The position numbers and the translations under genes are program-made. Of a stretch of 64,000 bases of DNA, positions 13,421 through 24,454 are shown in pieces (within the stretch, counting starts at the first letter, position 1; each line of letters starts with the position of its first letter). The DNA is taken from the NCBI GenBank assembly GCA_002007465.1, contig LNAC01000137.1:2401767-2465766 (forward strand), written 5' to 3'. The DNA comes from Ailurus styani. Lineage: Eukaryota; Chordata; Mammalia; Carnivora; Ailuridae. The notes under the pieces are model-generated. The model searched no databases, was not told where the DNA came from, and worked only from the letters and a program-made list of their open reading frames with translations.

Positions 13421-13732
13421 TTCTTGAGAGTGCGTACAAAAGGTTATGTAAACACTGTTAGTATTACCTTTAATGTGAAGACATTCTTATTACTTCAGAT
13501 TTTAGTGTATTATAAATAGGTCATGTGTCTCCTCCAGAAACATTAAGGGCCACACTGAGTGATATGACCAAAGAAAACTTTAGCCTCTTACAGGCTAAAC
13601 CAAGTACAAAATGTGAAAATAAAAAAATAAAGAGCAAATCATGAAAGAGAAAAACACAGCTCAGGATATGAATTTCTGAATCAGCAATTTAACATTTTAA
13701 TTCCTAAACCAAAAATGTCAATTTTACAAAAC

Positions 13733-13813
13733 ACACATATATATATATTCTTTACCATTTTTCTCAAAAGATGTTTTATACATACATTCATATTTGTGTG
13801 TGTATGTGTGTGA
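13733..13813. repeat. CA/TA and TG microsatellite patches
   Basis: ACACACATATATATATAT at the left and TGTGTGTGTATGTGTGTG at the right, separated by about 45 bp of A/T-rich sequence. Confidence 0.8.
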
Positions 13814-14433
13814 AATAACTGCAAATATTACCAATTAAGTAAATTGGGCAACTGCTAACAGCTCTGAAACAGTAAATGAAATGAGCTTGTTATGTAGACA
13901 ATTTTCAGTCCCTTGAAATAACATCTGGTCTTAGGATTCATTTTTAGAATGCAGTTGGTATTTTTAGCTAGGAAGTGGGAGAAACACTCACTGCGTTCAT
14001 ACTCACAGAAAAGAGTATCTGCCAATTTCAATTTAACTTATGCTATAATAAAATGCATGAATAAATACCTGAACATTTGAGAAATTTCTAAAACTAAAGG
14101 AAGCACTACTTCATTACACAAAAACTATTATGTATCAATTACGTTCATTTCTGATGAGTTTGCGTATAAGCTAATGTGTTTGTGAAATCAAACTGGAATG
14201 CAGACCAAGTACAGGTGATCCAGGTTCCTTGCTTTAATGAGTATTACACAAAGCAGCACTGGGTTCAGCATACTTCAGACAGGCCTACTCACTCACCTGG
14301 TGAATTCCACGCCAGTCTACTCTGATGATTAAATACAGTAAGGAAAGAAATGGTCCCAAAGGGTAAGTGATGAAACCTTAAGAATATGGTCTTGGGCCAA
14401 AACCACAACCAAACTCCATGTAAGGTACAATCT

Positions 14434-14502
14434 CTCACACATACAAACACACATACCACACACACAACCACACACAAAAAATTTAACACACACACGCACA
14501 AT
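14434..14502. repeat. Interrupted (CA)n tract
   Basis: Several ACACACA blocks with ACCACA interruptions. Confidence 0.8.
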
Positions 14503-15669
14503 GTTCCTGCTACTGTCCAGTAATTCCTTCCCACTCCCAAAGTAATATACTATAACGATAGCACAAATACAGTAAGTACACTGTAGCCTCAATTTAAACT
14601 GGGTGTTAGTTGGGTCCATTATGAGACACACATCACAGGTGGCACTGTGTTGTGAAGTCTGTTTAGTACTACTGATGACTAAAGCCCTCTGAATAGGTCC
14701 AAAACAGACCTATACGTTATCAAATTTTAGTCATTATGGAAAATGTTATGATGAGGCTACAGTGTATTTGATAATGTTGAGAATTTATATTACAAACTTA
14801 ACATTCAAAATAAGAATATTTCCAAGTATAAGTTATAAAAAGAAATGGACAGAATTTTCACTGTAATGTGGATACTATTCCCATCTCACCCCTTCCATCC
14901 CAATAAATGATAACCTGAAAGATGATTACTTGGTGCCACTGGTATCAGTACATTAACACTTTATTATCATCTTGACTGCTAATTCCAGTTGTCAAAAATG
15001 AACATTTCCCTTCTAATCATAATCAAGAATGAGGACCTTACTCTTTAAAATAAGCATGCCTGACATAAAATTTTAAGACAGTTAGAAAGCAAGAAAAAGA
15101 AAGAAGTATCACTGGGCAAATTATGATTACACAGATTTGAATCACATTAGCTTATTCCTGAATAATGTAAACTTTATCCTATTAAAAAAACCTTATCTTT
15201 AAATTATCAAAATGCTTACATTTATTGACAAACCATGCATTTCCACAAAATTAAAACCTGAAATAATTTTTCACCTAACATGTTTTGTTTCACCACTCAA
15301 TATACCCTATGAAACTAAGTTAACATTTCTGTATTTTCTTAGAATACCATTCATATTAGTTTGTAAGTAGGAATAAAAAGAAAATGAGTTCTAAATAAAT
15401 GACACAGGAGGCAATAAATTGACACATGACAAGTAAATAAAAGGCTAAAGCACTCCAATACCATTGAAACTGTTTTAATGTTGTTGCAACTCCAAAATGC
15501 AACAATCATCAGCTTGTAAAGACCCAAATTGCAAAAATTCATTTTAATTACTCCTTCAAACCTATTTTACAAAATAAAGGCAAGAGACATTTAAATCCTC
15601 CTTGTCCTAGTTCTGCTATCTATGTTCCTAACTTGTTTTCTATCACTCTAGTGTATGCTACAATTCCCA

Positions 15670-15804
15670 TCAGATGCTATATAAGAAAAGAAAAAATAAA
15701 ATATTAACCTCTGCTTCAATGTATAGTTTCCAGAATCTGCCAGAACTGGGGAACTGGGCAACAAGGCGTTCATAAGTCTTCCGTGCTTTGTCTATAGGTT
15801 GATT
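15670..15804 (-). CDS. CSTF3: CSTF3 exon 3 read-through: short-isoform C-terminus
   Basis: If the exon 3 donor is not used, translation continues in frame from the last exonic residue (E75). It adds the 12 residues [12 protein letters not shown] and stops at TGA (15670-15672). The predicted protein is 87 residues: the 75 shared with full-length CstF-77, ending inside the first HAT repeats, plus this hydrophobic tail. A short CSTF3 isoform of about 103 residues, also made by an intron 3 extension, is annotated in human (from memory). It lacks the rest of the HAT domain, so it should not dimerise or bind its partners normally. The main role proposed for the transcript is regulatory. Confidence 0.6.
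   Translation of the reverse strand, partial: NQPIDKARKTYERLVAQFPSSGRFWKLYIEAEVNILFFLFLYSI
15709..15804 (-). CDS. CSTF3: CSTF3 (CstF-77) exon 3
   Basis: Encodes 32 residues beginning [14 protein letters not shown] and ending FWKLYIEAE, as in mammalian CstF-77. CstF-77 is the HAT-repeat scaffold of the nuclear cleavage stimulation factor. It dimerises, bridges CstF-64 and CstF-50, and contacts CPSF during pre-mRNA 3'-end formation. This exon covers part of the first HAT repeats (motif residues W, Y and R/K). Acceptor: TTTTCAATTTTAG/AATC. The donor GAG/GTTAAT is very weak (T at +3, A at +5). Phase 0 at both ends, 96 nt. Confidence 0.96.
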
Positions 15805-15926
15805 CTAAAATTGAAAACCAATAAACAGCATTTACAATGTTAGGATTATGAAAATATTATTTACTGCAGAACCAAGTAGTGTGATTGGACCCATAGAGAA
15901 GGAAATGTAATCCTATATCACTAAAC
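15805..15926 (-). other. CSTF3: CSTF3 intron 2 (122 bp)
   Basis: A very short intron, GTTTAG...TTTTAG on the minus strand, with no repeats. Its donor CAG/GTTTAG also lacks the preferred purine at +3, so recognition may depend on exon or intron definition across the short gap. Confidence 0.92.
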
Positions 15927-16028
15927 CTGTGCCTCTCGAATGAGAATGCTCCAAGCGTCAAGGTCATATGGATTCTCTTCTAATTTCTTTTCCGCTTTCT
16001 TCACCTTCTCTGGGACATACTCAGCTGC
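15927..16028 (-). CDS. CSTF3: CSTF3 (CstF-77) exon 2
   Basis: 102 nt encoding 34 residues from [20 protein letters not shown] to [11 protein letters not shown]. This matches the N-terminal segment of mammalian CstF-77: a charged helix followed by the start of the first HAT (half-a-TPR) repeat, with its W and the NPYDLDAW motif. Acceptor CCTCCAG/GCAG and donor CAG/GTTTAG. Phase 0 at both ends, so it joins cleanly to exon 1 (EQ/AAEY) and exon 3 (EAQ/NQPI). I see no frame break. Confidence 0.97.
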
Positions 16029-16277
16029 CTGGAGGAAAGAAAAATAAGGAACTGATGTTACTGTTTTAAAAGTTTCATGCCCAATTTAATCCAAGCACAG
16101 TTATCAGTCCCCAATACAAAGCATAAAAATGTTCTCTTAAAAAGAGGCCTATGTTTTCTACAATCTATATATACTATGCTATCATAAGTCACCTGCGTAA
16201 AAACAAAATTTAGTGATCACATACTTTTAAAAGCCATTATTAAATTTAAACAAACTCATCTTTTACATTAAACATAG

Positions 16278-16760
16278 AGCAGCCGTTCTCAAACTCTGTG
16301 GTCTCAGGACCCCTTTTATATTCTTAAAAATTACTGAATATGCCAAAGAGCTTTTGTCTACATGATTACCTCAATATTTACTACATTAGAAATTAAGACT
16401 GACAAAAATGTTAAATATTTATCCATGTACAATAAAAAATTATTTACGTGTTAACATAATACTTTTATGTAAAATAAATTTAAAAATTCAGTGAGAATAT
16501 CCTAGTTTATATATTTGCAAATCCATTTAGTGTCCGATTTTTTTAAAAATGTAGCTGGATTTTTCTGTCTGCTTCTACATTCAATCTGCTGTGATATCAC
16601 ATCATGTAAAAATTCCACTGTACTCTCATGAGAGATTAAGAGTGAAAGGGCAAAAAAAAAGTATCTTAAATTTATTATGAAACTATGAACTCACAGATCT
16701 TCTGAAAGTCTTAGGAACCTCCCAGGTCCCTGGACCAATTTTGAGAAACACTGCTATAGA
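16278..16760 (+). mobile_element. hAT (Charlie-like) non-autonomous DNA transposon
   Basis: Starts near AGCCGTTCTCAAACTCTG and ends near CCAATTTTGAGAAACACTG. The terminal inverted repeats (GTTCTCAAA / TTTGAGAAC-like) and the internal GGTCTCAGGACCCCTTTTAT are shared with the relics at 22850 and 40826. A whole but diverged copy. I do not assign the subfamily. Confidence 0.7.
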
Positions 16761-17048
16761 GCTTTCATCCTGAGCCACAAAAGAAAAAGCATGAAATGAC
16801 ATGGAAATTGTATTTTGATGTAAAGGTTTTCAACACACGATTCACAAATTGTATATACAGCATCATTAAAACTATTAAAAAGAAATTTGCAGTAAGAGAT
16901 TTAGAAGACTGTACTAAAATGTTTAGTGGTCATGTGTGGGCAAGTTTTATTTTTATTATAAAAATATAATCTTAAAAAAATAATGCCTAAAAGAGCCAGC
17001 ACCTGAAGCAAAAAATACAAGTGCTACTTCTCAAATTGTTGTTCAGAA

Positions 17049-17240
17049 TGCCACCTGGGTGGCTCCGTCATTAAACATCTGCCTTCAGCTCAGGTCATGA
17101 TCCTGGGTCCTGAGATCGAGCCCCGCACCCAGCTCCCTGCTCCTTGGGAAGCCTGTTTCTCCGTCTCCCACTCCCCTGCTTGTGCTCCCTCTCTTGCTGG
17201 CTGTCTGTCAAATAAATAAATAAAATTAAAAAAAAAATAC
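17049..17240 (+). mobile_element. CAN SINE, diverged
   Basis: CCACCTGGGTGGCTCCG head, CTCCGTCTCCCACTCCC body and an AAATAAATAAAATTAAAA tail. It is the first SINE to the right of the repeat-poor block holding exons 2 and 3. Confidence 0.92.
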
Positions 17241-17446
17241 CACTATATGCCACACACAAAAAAGTGATATTCAAATAAGTCAGATAAATGTTAATTTATA
17301 AAGTTCTGTTTTGTCCTTTTGCAGGACTTCTTGAAATCTATAATATGGCAACACAGAATAATATTTAAGAGGGGACAGAGAGGGAAGCACTGCCCCTAAC
17401 AGCTTTCTTTTTTTCAGTGGCAATTAACACCTCACAGAAAAAATAA

Positions 17447-17617
17447 GGGTCGCCTGGATGGCTCAGTCGTTAAGGGTCTGCCTTCAGCTCAGGTCATGAT
17501 CCCGGGGTCATGGGATTGAGCCCCTCATCAGGCTCCCTGCCCCGTGGGAACCTGCCCCGTGGGAAGCCTACTTCTCCCTCTCCCACTCCCCCTGCTGTGT
17601 TCCCTCTCTCTGTCAAA

Positions 17618-17656
<39 letters not shown>

Positions 17657-17665
17657 ATTTTTTAG
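17447..17665 (+). mobile_element. CAN SINE with expanded (AAAT)n tail
   Basis: Head GGGTCGCCTGGATGGCTCAG. The body contains a tandem duplication of CCTGCCCCGTGGGAA near 17536-17565. The tail has expanded to more than ten AAAT units (17616-17658). Confidence 0.93.
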
Positions 17666-18732
17666 AAAAGAAAAATAACGTCGAAACTCCCCAGTTGGGA
17701 AAAAAATTTCGTCATAGGTTTAGGGGGAAAAAATATACCTGGAAGAAATACACTCTTCTTTGGAATAAATTAGTATCTACCACCAATAAGTGTACATTGT
17801 ATTTAGAAAGAAAAACATGTTTTAAAAGACCAATGTAATTATATATGAAACTCATATTTTACTAATATGTAAGAGCTCTATAAGTAGGCTAGCTCAAGGA
17901 ACTAAAACTGAAAAAGTTTAATAAAGGAGGACTATTGGCCCCAACCACGTATTAAAACACAAAATGACACGGCAAAATGGTATGGTAATGGTTCATGAAT
18001 CACTGGTTCATGACAGCTGAAAAGGAGAATGATATATGGAAAATGAACAAATAAAGGTGCTATTTCAAATCATCTTTGAAATAGTGGCTTATTATAGTGG
18101 CTTATTCAATGCATGGTGTTAGAATAACCATATAATCATCTATCAGAATAACTGCAGTCAACTTTTTATCAAAATTAAGTTGAAATCCTATTTAACCCTT
18201 TCTACCAAAGTAAGTTTCAGATCGATGAAAGATTTAAACACTAATAACAAAAAGAACTAGAAGAAAACATACTGAAATGGGATCTAAGTCTTTTCAGAAG
18301 CCTTTGAAAAGAGTACACTTAATTCCATTTAAATTGTGCATGAAAAAGTATCAAAGTCAAAAGACAAACCTAAAAAACAGCCAACATATTTAGCACAGTA
18401 CTAAATTTATTCATGTACAGTCAATAAAAGACCAGCAACTCCCAAAGAAAATGGGCGATGTACTGGAACAGTTCATAGAAAAAGAAATACAAATGTAAAC
18501 CATAAGACAGAGATCCACGGTGTTTTATAATCAACATTACACTGGCAAGGGTATGTAAAAACAGACATTCTCCCACTGCTGGAGGGGGCAGAGAGTAGTG
18601 TGATCAAAATTTAACATGAATTTCTGATCCTGAATTCCACTTTTGGCAACTTCTATTGTATACATGCACAAAGACGTATACTGAAGAACAGTCAACTACT
18701 CAGCTGTTTGCTGCTGCATAAAACTAAAAATA

Positions 18733-18938
18733 GGGCGCCTGGGTGGCTCAGTGGGTTAAAGCCGCTGCCTTCGGCTCGGGTCATGATCCCAGGGTCCTGG
18801 GATGGAGGCCCACATCGGGCTCTCTGCTCGGCAGGGAGCCTGCTTCCTCCTCTCTCCTCTCTGCCTGCCTCTCTGCCTACTTGTAATCTCTCTCTCTGTG
18901 TCAAATGAATAAATAAAATCTTTAAAAAAAAAAAAAAC
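18733..18938 (+). mobile_element. CAN SINE (SINEC)
   Basis: Complete young-looking copy. AAACTAAAAATA before the head and AACCTAAAAATA after the tail form the target duplication. Confidence 0.96.
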
Positions 18939-19619
18939 CTAAAAATAATTAAGATAATAACATATAAAAGAACTGACTAAATAAAGGAATTTGTAGTCAC
19001 TAAAAAGAACAGCAGGGAAGGTCTATAGATGGCAACATGGAACTACCTCCATAATGCTGGGTGTAAAAAAAAATTGGGAGATGAGCTGGGGAGAGACAGA
19101 CAGACTTGCAGAAATACTCCCTTTACAATGTATATACTCTTTTACTGTTTGAATTTTTACTATTCACTTGAGAAATATTTGCTCAGCGCCTAGTATGTGC
19201 CACACACACTGTTGAAGGGACACTTTGGGATAAAACAAAATAAAGTCTTCTCCTTTCAAAGAGTTCACTTACTTCTTGAAAAAACAAACTTAAGAAAATA
19301 TTTTAAAATAAAACCAGGATCTTAGTTTATAAACTATGAAATGTTAATGATAAAATAAGAAGTGTGATACAGGAACTTTAAATCAGGAACTAAAAAACAA
19401 CCAAGCTATTATACTTGAATTGCTTTGGTTAATCAATGTGAACAACTAGTGTTTCAAAGCAGTGTAATGGGAGCTCTATTCACTCAAGATTCACCTGCTG
19501 AAAATTTACCTACCAAATTAGATAATGTATACCACAATCTGTAAAAGAGAGAAAACTCAAAAGATAGTGCCTATTATTCAGAATCACAGCAAGAAGTATA
19601 AATGTCTCCTTGCTAAATA

Positions 19620-19838
19620 AGCCACTCCTTTAGTGATTCTCAAGCCTGGTAGCACTTAGAATCACCTGGGGGAAAGGGGATTTTAAAAAGATGTTCAAGC
19701 CCCACTATAAAGATCAATTAAATCAGAATCTCTAGGAACAAAGGGAACCATCACTACTCTTATTTTTTTCATCACTTTTTTTTTTTAACTCCCCAGATGG
19801 TTCTAATGTGTACCCTCAGGTGAAAACCTGAGCTCTCC
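19620..19838 (+). mobile_element. MER5A-like hAT relic
   Basis: TAGTGATTCTCAAGCCTGG, then AGAATCACCTGGGGGAAA, AATCAGAATCTCTAGG and CCCAGATGGTTCTAATGTG are hallmark blocks of MER5A (Charlie group). A T-rich patch at 19760-19790 interrupts it. Confidence 0.75.
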
Positions 19839-19924
19839 AAGAGGTTTCCTAACCCTTTTTGGCGCCCCAGAACTTTCCAATAGTCTACTGAAGCCTATTG
19901 GGCTCTTCCTCAGAATGATGATGA

Positions 19925-20034
19925 TGTTCTTCTTCTTCTTTTTTAAAATAGGCTCTATACCCAATGTGGGGCTTGAATTCACAATCCCAAGATCAAGAGT
20001 CATGCTCTAATGACAGGGCCAGCCAGGCACCCCT
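19925..20034 (-). mobile_element. Old CAN SINE fragment
   Basis: Reverse tRNA-like part: CCCAATGTGGGGCTTGAATT through CCAGCCAGGCACCCCT. It lacks the CT-rich body, as in the oldest SINEC type. Confidence 0.8.
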
Positions 20035-21545
20035 CTCAGAATGTTCTTAAAGACACAAAATGAACTATGAGAGACTTCAAAGGAAATCAATTATATTGAA
20101 ATATAATTATTGACATATTTTTAAACAAAGTTTTACACAGTAATAGATACTTAACATATTAAATAACAGGATCCAGTAATGAGTCTAGTGATGAGGACAA
20201 TAATATTTGGAATATCTATATCTAGTTACAGTCATTGCTAACGCTGCTAGTGGGGTTTCTTGCCTACTTCATAATAGAAGGAAAGGCTCAATTTCAGTTA
20301 GAGATTAGTAAAAATATTTTCCCCCAACCAACTTCACAGAACCCCTAAAATTCTAACCAGACACTTGGGAGGATGGGGTTACAATGAACCTAAGAACCCA
20401 GGCAAAGGATGCTGGAGAACAGATGTTTAAAAAAATGCATTAATCACTCCTTATTAAATAATAACCCAATTTCATAATAAGAAATATAAGTACATAATTC
20501 TACCCAAAATCCAGTTATCTGAAAGAGCCATGGTTCAGCTCTTTTCAGAATCTGCTACACTCCTTAATTTCTCTTGCCAAGGATGTGTTTCAATGTTCAT
20601 AAAACAAACTACATAGATAATTCTCAATCAAATGAATTAACAAAGAAGCTAACCAAAATGGCCCAGAATATACTCTGGTAGTTATGGCCACATTTAATTC
20701 CTACAACAAAAAGTCATTTATCATCATGAACCAGTTGGGTAGCTAAAAGTATAACACTTTTGTTCTCTTGCCTGAGCATATTTCTATAGGGCAAAGGAAA
20801 TTTGAACAGTTTTCCAACATTCCACAAGGGGACTGGACCTCCATAAGGAATGGAACTGTATTACTATTTCCCAAATCTACTCCTGGATCAGAGGAATAGG
20901 TCAGTTTAAGAAAATTCAGGACAAGTGTCCAGTACTCATTTGAAATGGAATGAGGTAGGAACTCTGCTTAGTATAGCGAAAGAACAGCTGTCCCATGGTT
21001 ACACGTCCCCAAAACTTATTACAATAAGAAATTCTATCAAAAATCTAGCTTTTCCCTTTGGAATAAACTATCATACCATTATCATTTTTTAGGGAATGTT
21101 AATGGGGAGTAGGATGGAACACCAAATCAAATGAACAGAACAAAAGCTGGACTAGTTCCCAAGGCATGCATTACCAATGATATCAGTTGGACTCTGGGAA
21201 TGTCTTTAATTTGCATAATTTTAAAAACCAGAAAAAGAACACAACTGTATGGCATATACAGAAATACACCAACATACACTATTTCAAATGGGTACAAAAC
21301 CCAAAAAAATTGTGAACTAGATGATGTACTTTTTTTTGGTATAGGGACAAAATGTTACTTAGTACCTATCTCTAGTATCTGTTCTATGAATTGTTTTTCT
21401 AGTAGTAGGGTATTGCTAACAGTGACAACTAATTTATTTTCTTTGTGAATAATAACCAGTGTATAACTGGCTAAAAGAATGAAGGAAGGGTCAGTCTTTT
21501 ACATGTTGACCTTTTTAAATTTTCTTTTTAATAATGGCTTTTTTA

Positions 21546-21716
21546 GGGACACCTGGGTGGCTCAGTGGGTTAAGCCTCTGCCTTCAGCTCAGGTCATGAT
21601 TCCAGGGTCCTGGGATCAAGTCCCGCATCAGGCTCCTTGCTCGGCAGGAAGCCTGCTTGTGCTCTCTCTCTCTCTCTCTCTCTCTGGCAAATAAATAAAT
21701 AAAATCTTTTTTAAAA
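21546..21716 (+). mobile_element. CAN SINE inserted in L1
   Basis: The target duplication AATGGCTTTTTTAG lies on both sides. The body ends in a long (CT)n and a TTTTTTAAAAA tail. Confidence 0.95.
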
Positions 21717-22433
21717 AATGGCTTTTTTAGGCATAATCACATAGAAGTCATTCATTTAAAGTATACAATTCACAATAAGTTTTTTAAAAACACCTTATCA
21801 CCCAACAAGAACCATACTAACAGCCATTACCTTTCCCAAACCGCTAGCCCTAGGCAACCACCAAACTACTTTCAGTCTCCATAGATGTGCAGGTATTTCA
21901 TGTAAATTGTATCATACAATATATACTGTTTCTAGCTTACACTGTGCATGTTTCCAAGGTTCTTGTTTCATCATCTATCAATATTTTCCTCTCTAATGCC
22001 AAGTAAAATTCCACTATATGGATAATCCCACAAATCCTACATTTATCTACTGATGGCCGTTTGACTGTTTCATTTTTGAGTGGAGTTCATTTTGTGTTTT
22101 TACACACATGCACACACACCTACCTACATGTGAAACTGCTAGGTCATACGGTAATTCTATTTTTAACATTTTGAGGAACTGCCAGACTGTTTTCCAAAGT
22201 GATTGAACCATTTTACATTCTGACCAACAGAGTTAAGAGGGTTCCAATTTCTCTACATCCTCACCAACACTTGTCTTTTGATGATTCTGACCACCCTACT
22301 GGGTAATAAAGTGGTAACTCACTGTGGTTTTGATTTACATTTCTCTGATTGCTAATGAAGTTCAGCATTTTTTGATGTTCTTATAGACCATTTGTCTTCG
22401 GAGAAATGTCTTTTCAGATTCTTTGCCCATTTT

Positions 22434-22641
22434 TATTTATTTATTTATTTTTTAAAAAGATTTTATTTATTTATTTGACAGAGAGATCACAAGTAGGCAG
22501 AGAGGCAAGCAGAGAGAAGAGAGGAGGAAGCAGGCTCTCTGCCGAGCAGAGAGCCCGATGCGGGCCTCGATCCCAGGACCCTGAGATCATGACCTGAGCT
22601 GAAGGCAGGGGCTTTAACCCCCTGAGCCACCCAGGCGCCCC
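22434..22641 (-). mobile_element. CAN SINE inserted in L1
   Basis: Complete reverse copy. CTTTGCCCATTTTTA is repeated at both ends within the L1. Confidence 0.96.
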
Positions 22642-22849
22642 TCTTTGCCCATTTTTAATTGGGCATCTTTTTATTGCTGAATTGCAAGAGTCTTTTGCAT
22701 TACAGATACAAGTCCCTTATTAGATATCAGATTTACAAGAAGTTTCTCCCATTTGGTGGGTTTTTTCACTTTCCATGATTAATCTTTTGTTATGTGAAGC
22801 CAACCCAGAGAAACAGAATTTGACAAGGGCTTCACAGGCACTATGCACT

Positions 22850-23370
22850 ATTTCAATGGTTCTCAAACTTTTTGTAAAAGAATCACTCTACATTCTTAAA
22901 AACTGAAGAACCAAACAGAAAATTTTTTTGAAAATGTGGCTGTATCTATCAATATTACCATATTAGATAGTAAAATTGAGAAGAAAAATTTAGCTCATTT
23001 TAAAATAATTTTAAATAATTTTATTTAAAAATATTTTCCAAAATGAAAAAATAATTAGTGAAAACGACAGTTTTGGGCGCCTGGGTGGCTCAGTGGGTTA
23101 AAGCCTCTGCTTTCGGCTCAGCTCATGATCTCAGCGTCCTGGGATAGAGGCCCGCATCAGGCTCTCTGCTCAGCAGGGAGCCTGCTTCCTTCTCTCCTTG
23201 TCTCTCTGCCTGCCTCTCTGCCTACTTGTAATCTCTCTGTGTCAAATAAATAAATAAAATCTTAAAAAAAAAAAGAAAACGACAGTTTTATGTTTTTGTG
23301 ACACTTTAATGTCCGGCTGAATAAAAGACGTTATCTGCTTCAGTTTTCAATCTATTCCAATATATTGTTT
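22850..23370 (+). mobile_element. hAT (Charlie-like) transposon relic, split by a SINE
   Basis: Begins near CAATGGTTCTCAAACTTTTT and shows the internal TCTATCAATATTACCATATTAGA block seen in the copies at 16278 and 40826. After the SINE it resumes with ACTTTAATGTCCGGCTGAAT. The right end is not clear. Confidence 0.65.
23075..23275 (+). mobile_element. CAN SINE inserted in hAT relic
   Basis: Perfect target duplication GAAAACGACAGTTTT on both sides; canonical head and tail. Confidence 0.97.
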
Positions 23371-23925
23371 TGGATGAAGTATGACTATGTATCTATAGTT
23401 ATGAAGTATACGACTATGTATGTAGTTGGGAAAGGGAAAAGCACTTTTAATAGTCTTTCCATAATTGTGGATAGCTCGTGTAGCCTCCGAAAACCTAAAT
23501 TAAGCTTTACTGAAACGGCATACCAGTTTCTATATGGCAGCTTAACTAATATAAGGGGGTGGGTTAACTGGGGTGGGAGAGGGGGAAATGACAAACACGA
23601 TTAATGATTGAAAGAATAAAATAATCTAATTTATTTTTTTCATTCCCACTGGGGAAGTACACCTTTCACAGAAAAAAAAAAGGTAGTTCTCCTCCAAATA
23701 GCTGTTTTTGCGGTAAATGGGGAGGGTATGATGCTAAAGGTCATACCAAAATTAAAGATCAGTGAAAATTTAACCCAAGGGATAAACATCAAAAACAAAG
23801 GGGAGAAGATGGTAAGTTAAAAGATTTAAACCTGTATGGTTCTTGACCGTGGCAAACAGATCTAGAGGATAAGCCTCTAACAAGGTTTTGTAATGAATAT
23901 TTTCCACTATTAAGGGTAATGACTG

Positions 23926-24340
23926 GGGCACCTGGGTGGCTCAGGTCATGATCCCAGTGTTCTGGGATCAAGCCCCACGTGGGACTCTCTGCTCAGCGGG
24001 AAGCCTGCTTCTCCTTCTCCCACTCCCCCTGCTTGTGTTCCCTCTCTCGCTGTGTCAAATAAATAAATATTTATAATAATAAAAATAAATAAATGTTTGT
24101 CAAATAAATAAAATCTTTTTTTTTTAAAGATTTTATTTATTTATTTCACAGAGGGAGAGAGATCACAAGGAGGCAGAGAGGCAGGCAGAGAGAGGGGGAA
24201 GCAAGCTCCCTGCTGAGCAGGGAGCCCGATGCGGGCCTCGATCCCAGGACCCTGAGATCATGACCTGAGCCGAAAGCAGAGGCTTTAACCCACTGAGCCA
24301 CCCAGGTGCCCAAATAAATAAAATCTTAAAAAAAAAGAGT
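23926..24340 (+). mobile_element. CAN SINE (outer, interrupted, 5' part deleted)
   Basis: The head jumps from GGGTGGCTCA directly to GGTCATGATC, losing about 35 bp of the tRNA-like part. Its AAATAAA tail is split by a minus-strand SINE and resumes after 24310. Outer flanks GGTAATGACT / AGTAATGACT. Confidence 0.88.
24117..24310 (-). mobile_element. CAN SINE nested in a SINE tail
   Basis: Complete reverse copy ending CCACCCAGGTGCCC, flanked by AAATAAATAAAATCTT on both sides. Confidence 0.94.
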
Positions 24341-24454
24341 AATGACTAACTAAACATACTACAGGAAGAAAACCATAAAATACTATCAAAAGCCTAACCA
24401 TCCTCAAATAATCTTCAGTTTTTTCTCCACTTATTTTATCAAGAATGTATTCAG

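Larger units (their letters stand above)
1..15708 (-). other. CSTF3: CSTF3 intron 3, 5' part (continues past the left edge)
   Basis: This is everything downstream of exon 3 inside the window. I looked for exon 4, which in the human protein begins near IKAKNYDKVEKLFQ, and found nothing like it on the minus strand, so the intron is longer than 15.7 kb. Bases 1-8850 carry SINE copies separated by A/T-rich unique sequence (1-915, 1540-4434, 5406-5902, 6091-6713, 6906-7770 and 7926-8646 hold nothing else I recognise). Bases 8851-15708 contain no SINE or L1 and only one doubtful MER5-like relic. In human, intron 3 is known to hold a conserved intronic poly(A) site that yields a short CstF-77 transcript. 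Confidence 0.85.
21500..22800 (-). mobile_element. Old L1 (L1M) 3' fragment, antisense
   Basis: The sequence reads on the minus strand as the end of L1 ORF2 and its 3'UTR. Recognisable antisense blocks are AACTGCCAGACTGTTTTCCA and ATTTCTCTGATTGCTAATGA. Two SINEs (21546 and 22430) interrupt it, each duplicating L1 sequence as target site. No intact frame; boundaries are approximate. Confidence 0.8.

Noticed and set aside
14940..15226. Further AATAAA hexamers on the minus strand (near 14960 and 15221)
   Set aside because: Neither is followed by a convincing GU- or U-rich element at the right distance, so they are ranked below 13415 and 12053.
1..15708. CSTF3 exon 4 or later exons
   Set aside because: No minus-strand segment encodes the expected IKAKNYDKVEKLFQ or following residues next to an acceptor.
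17616..17658. (AAAT)n array as a possible CRISPR-like or satellite repeat
   Set aside because: It is a SINE tail expansion without spacers.
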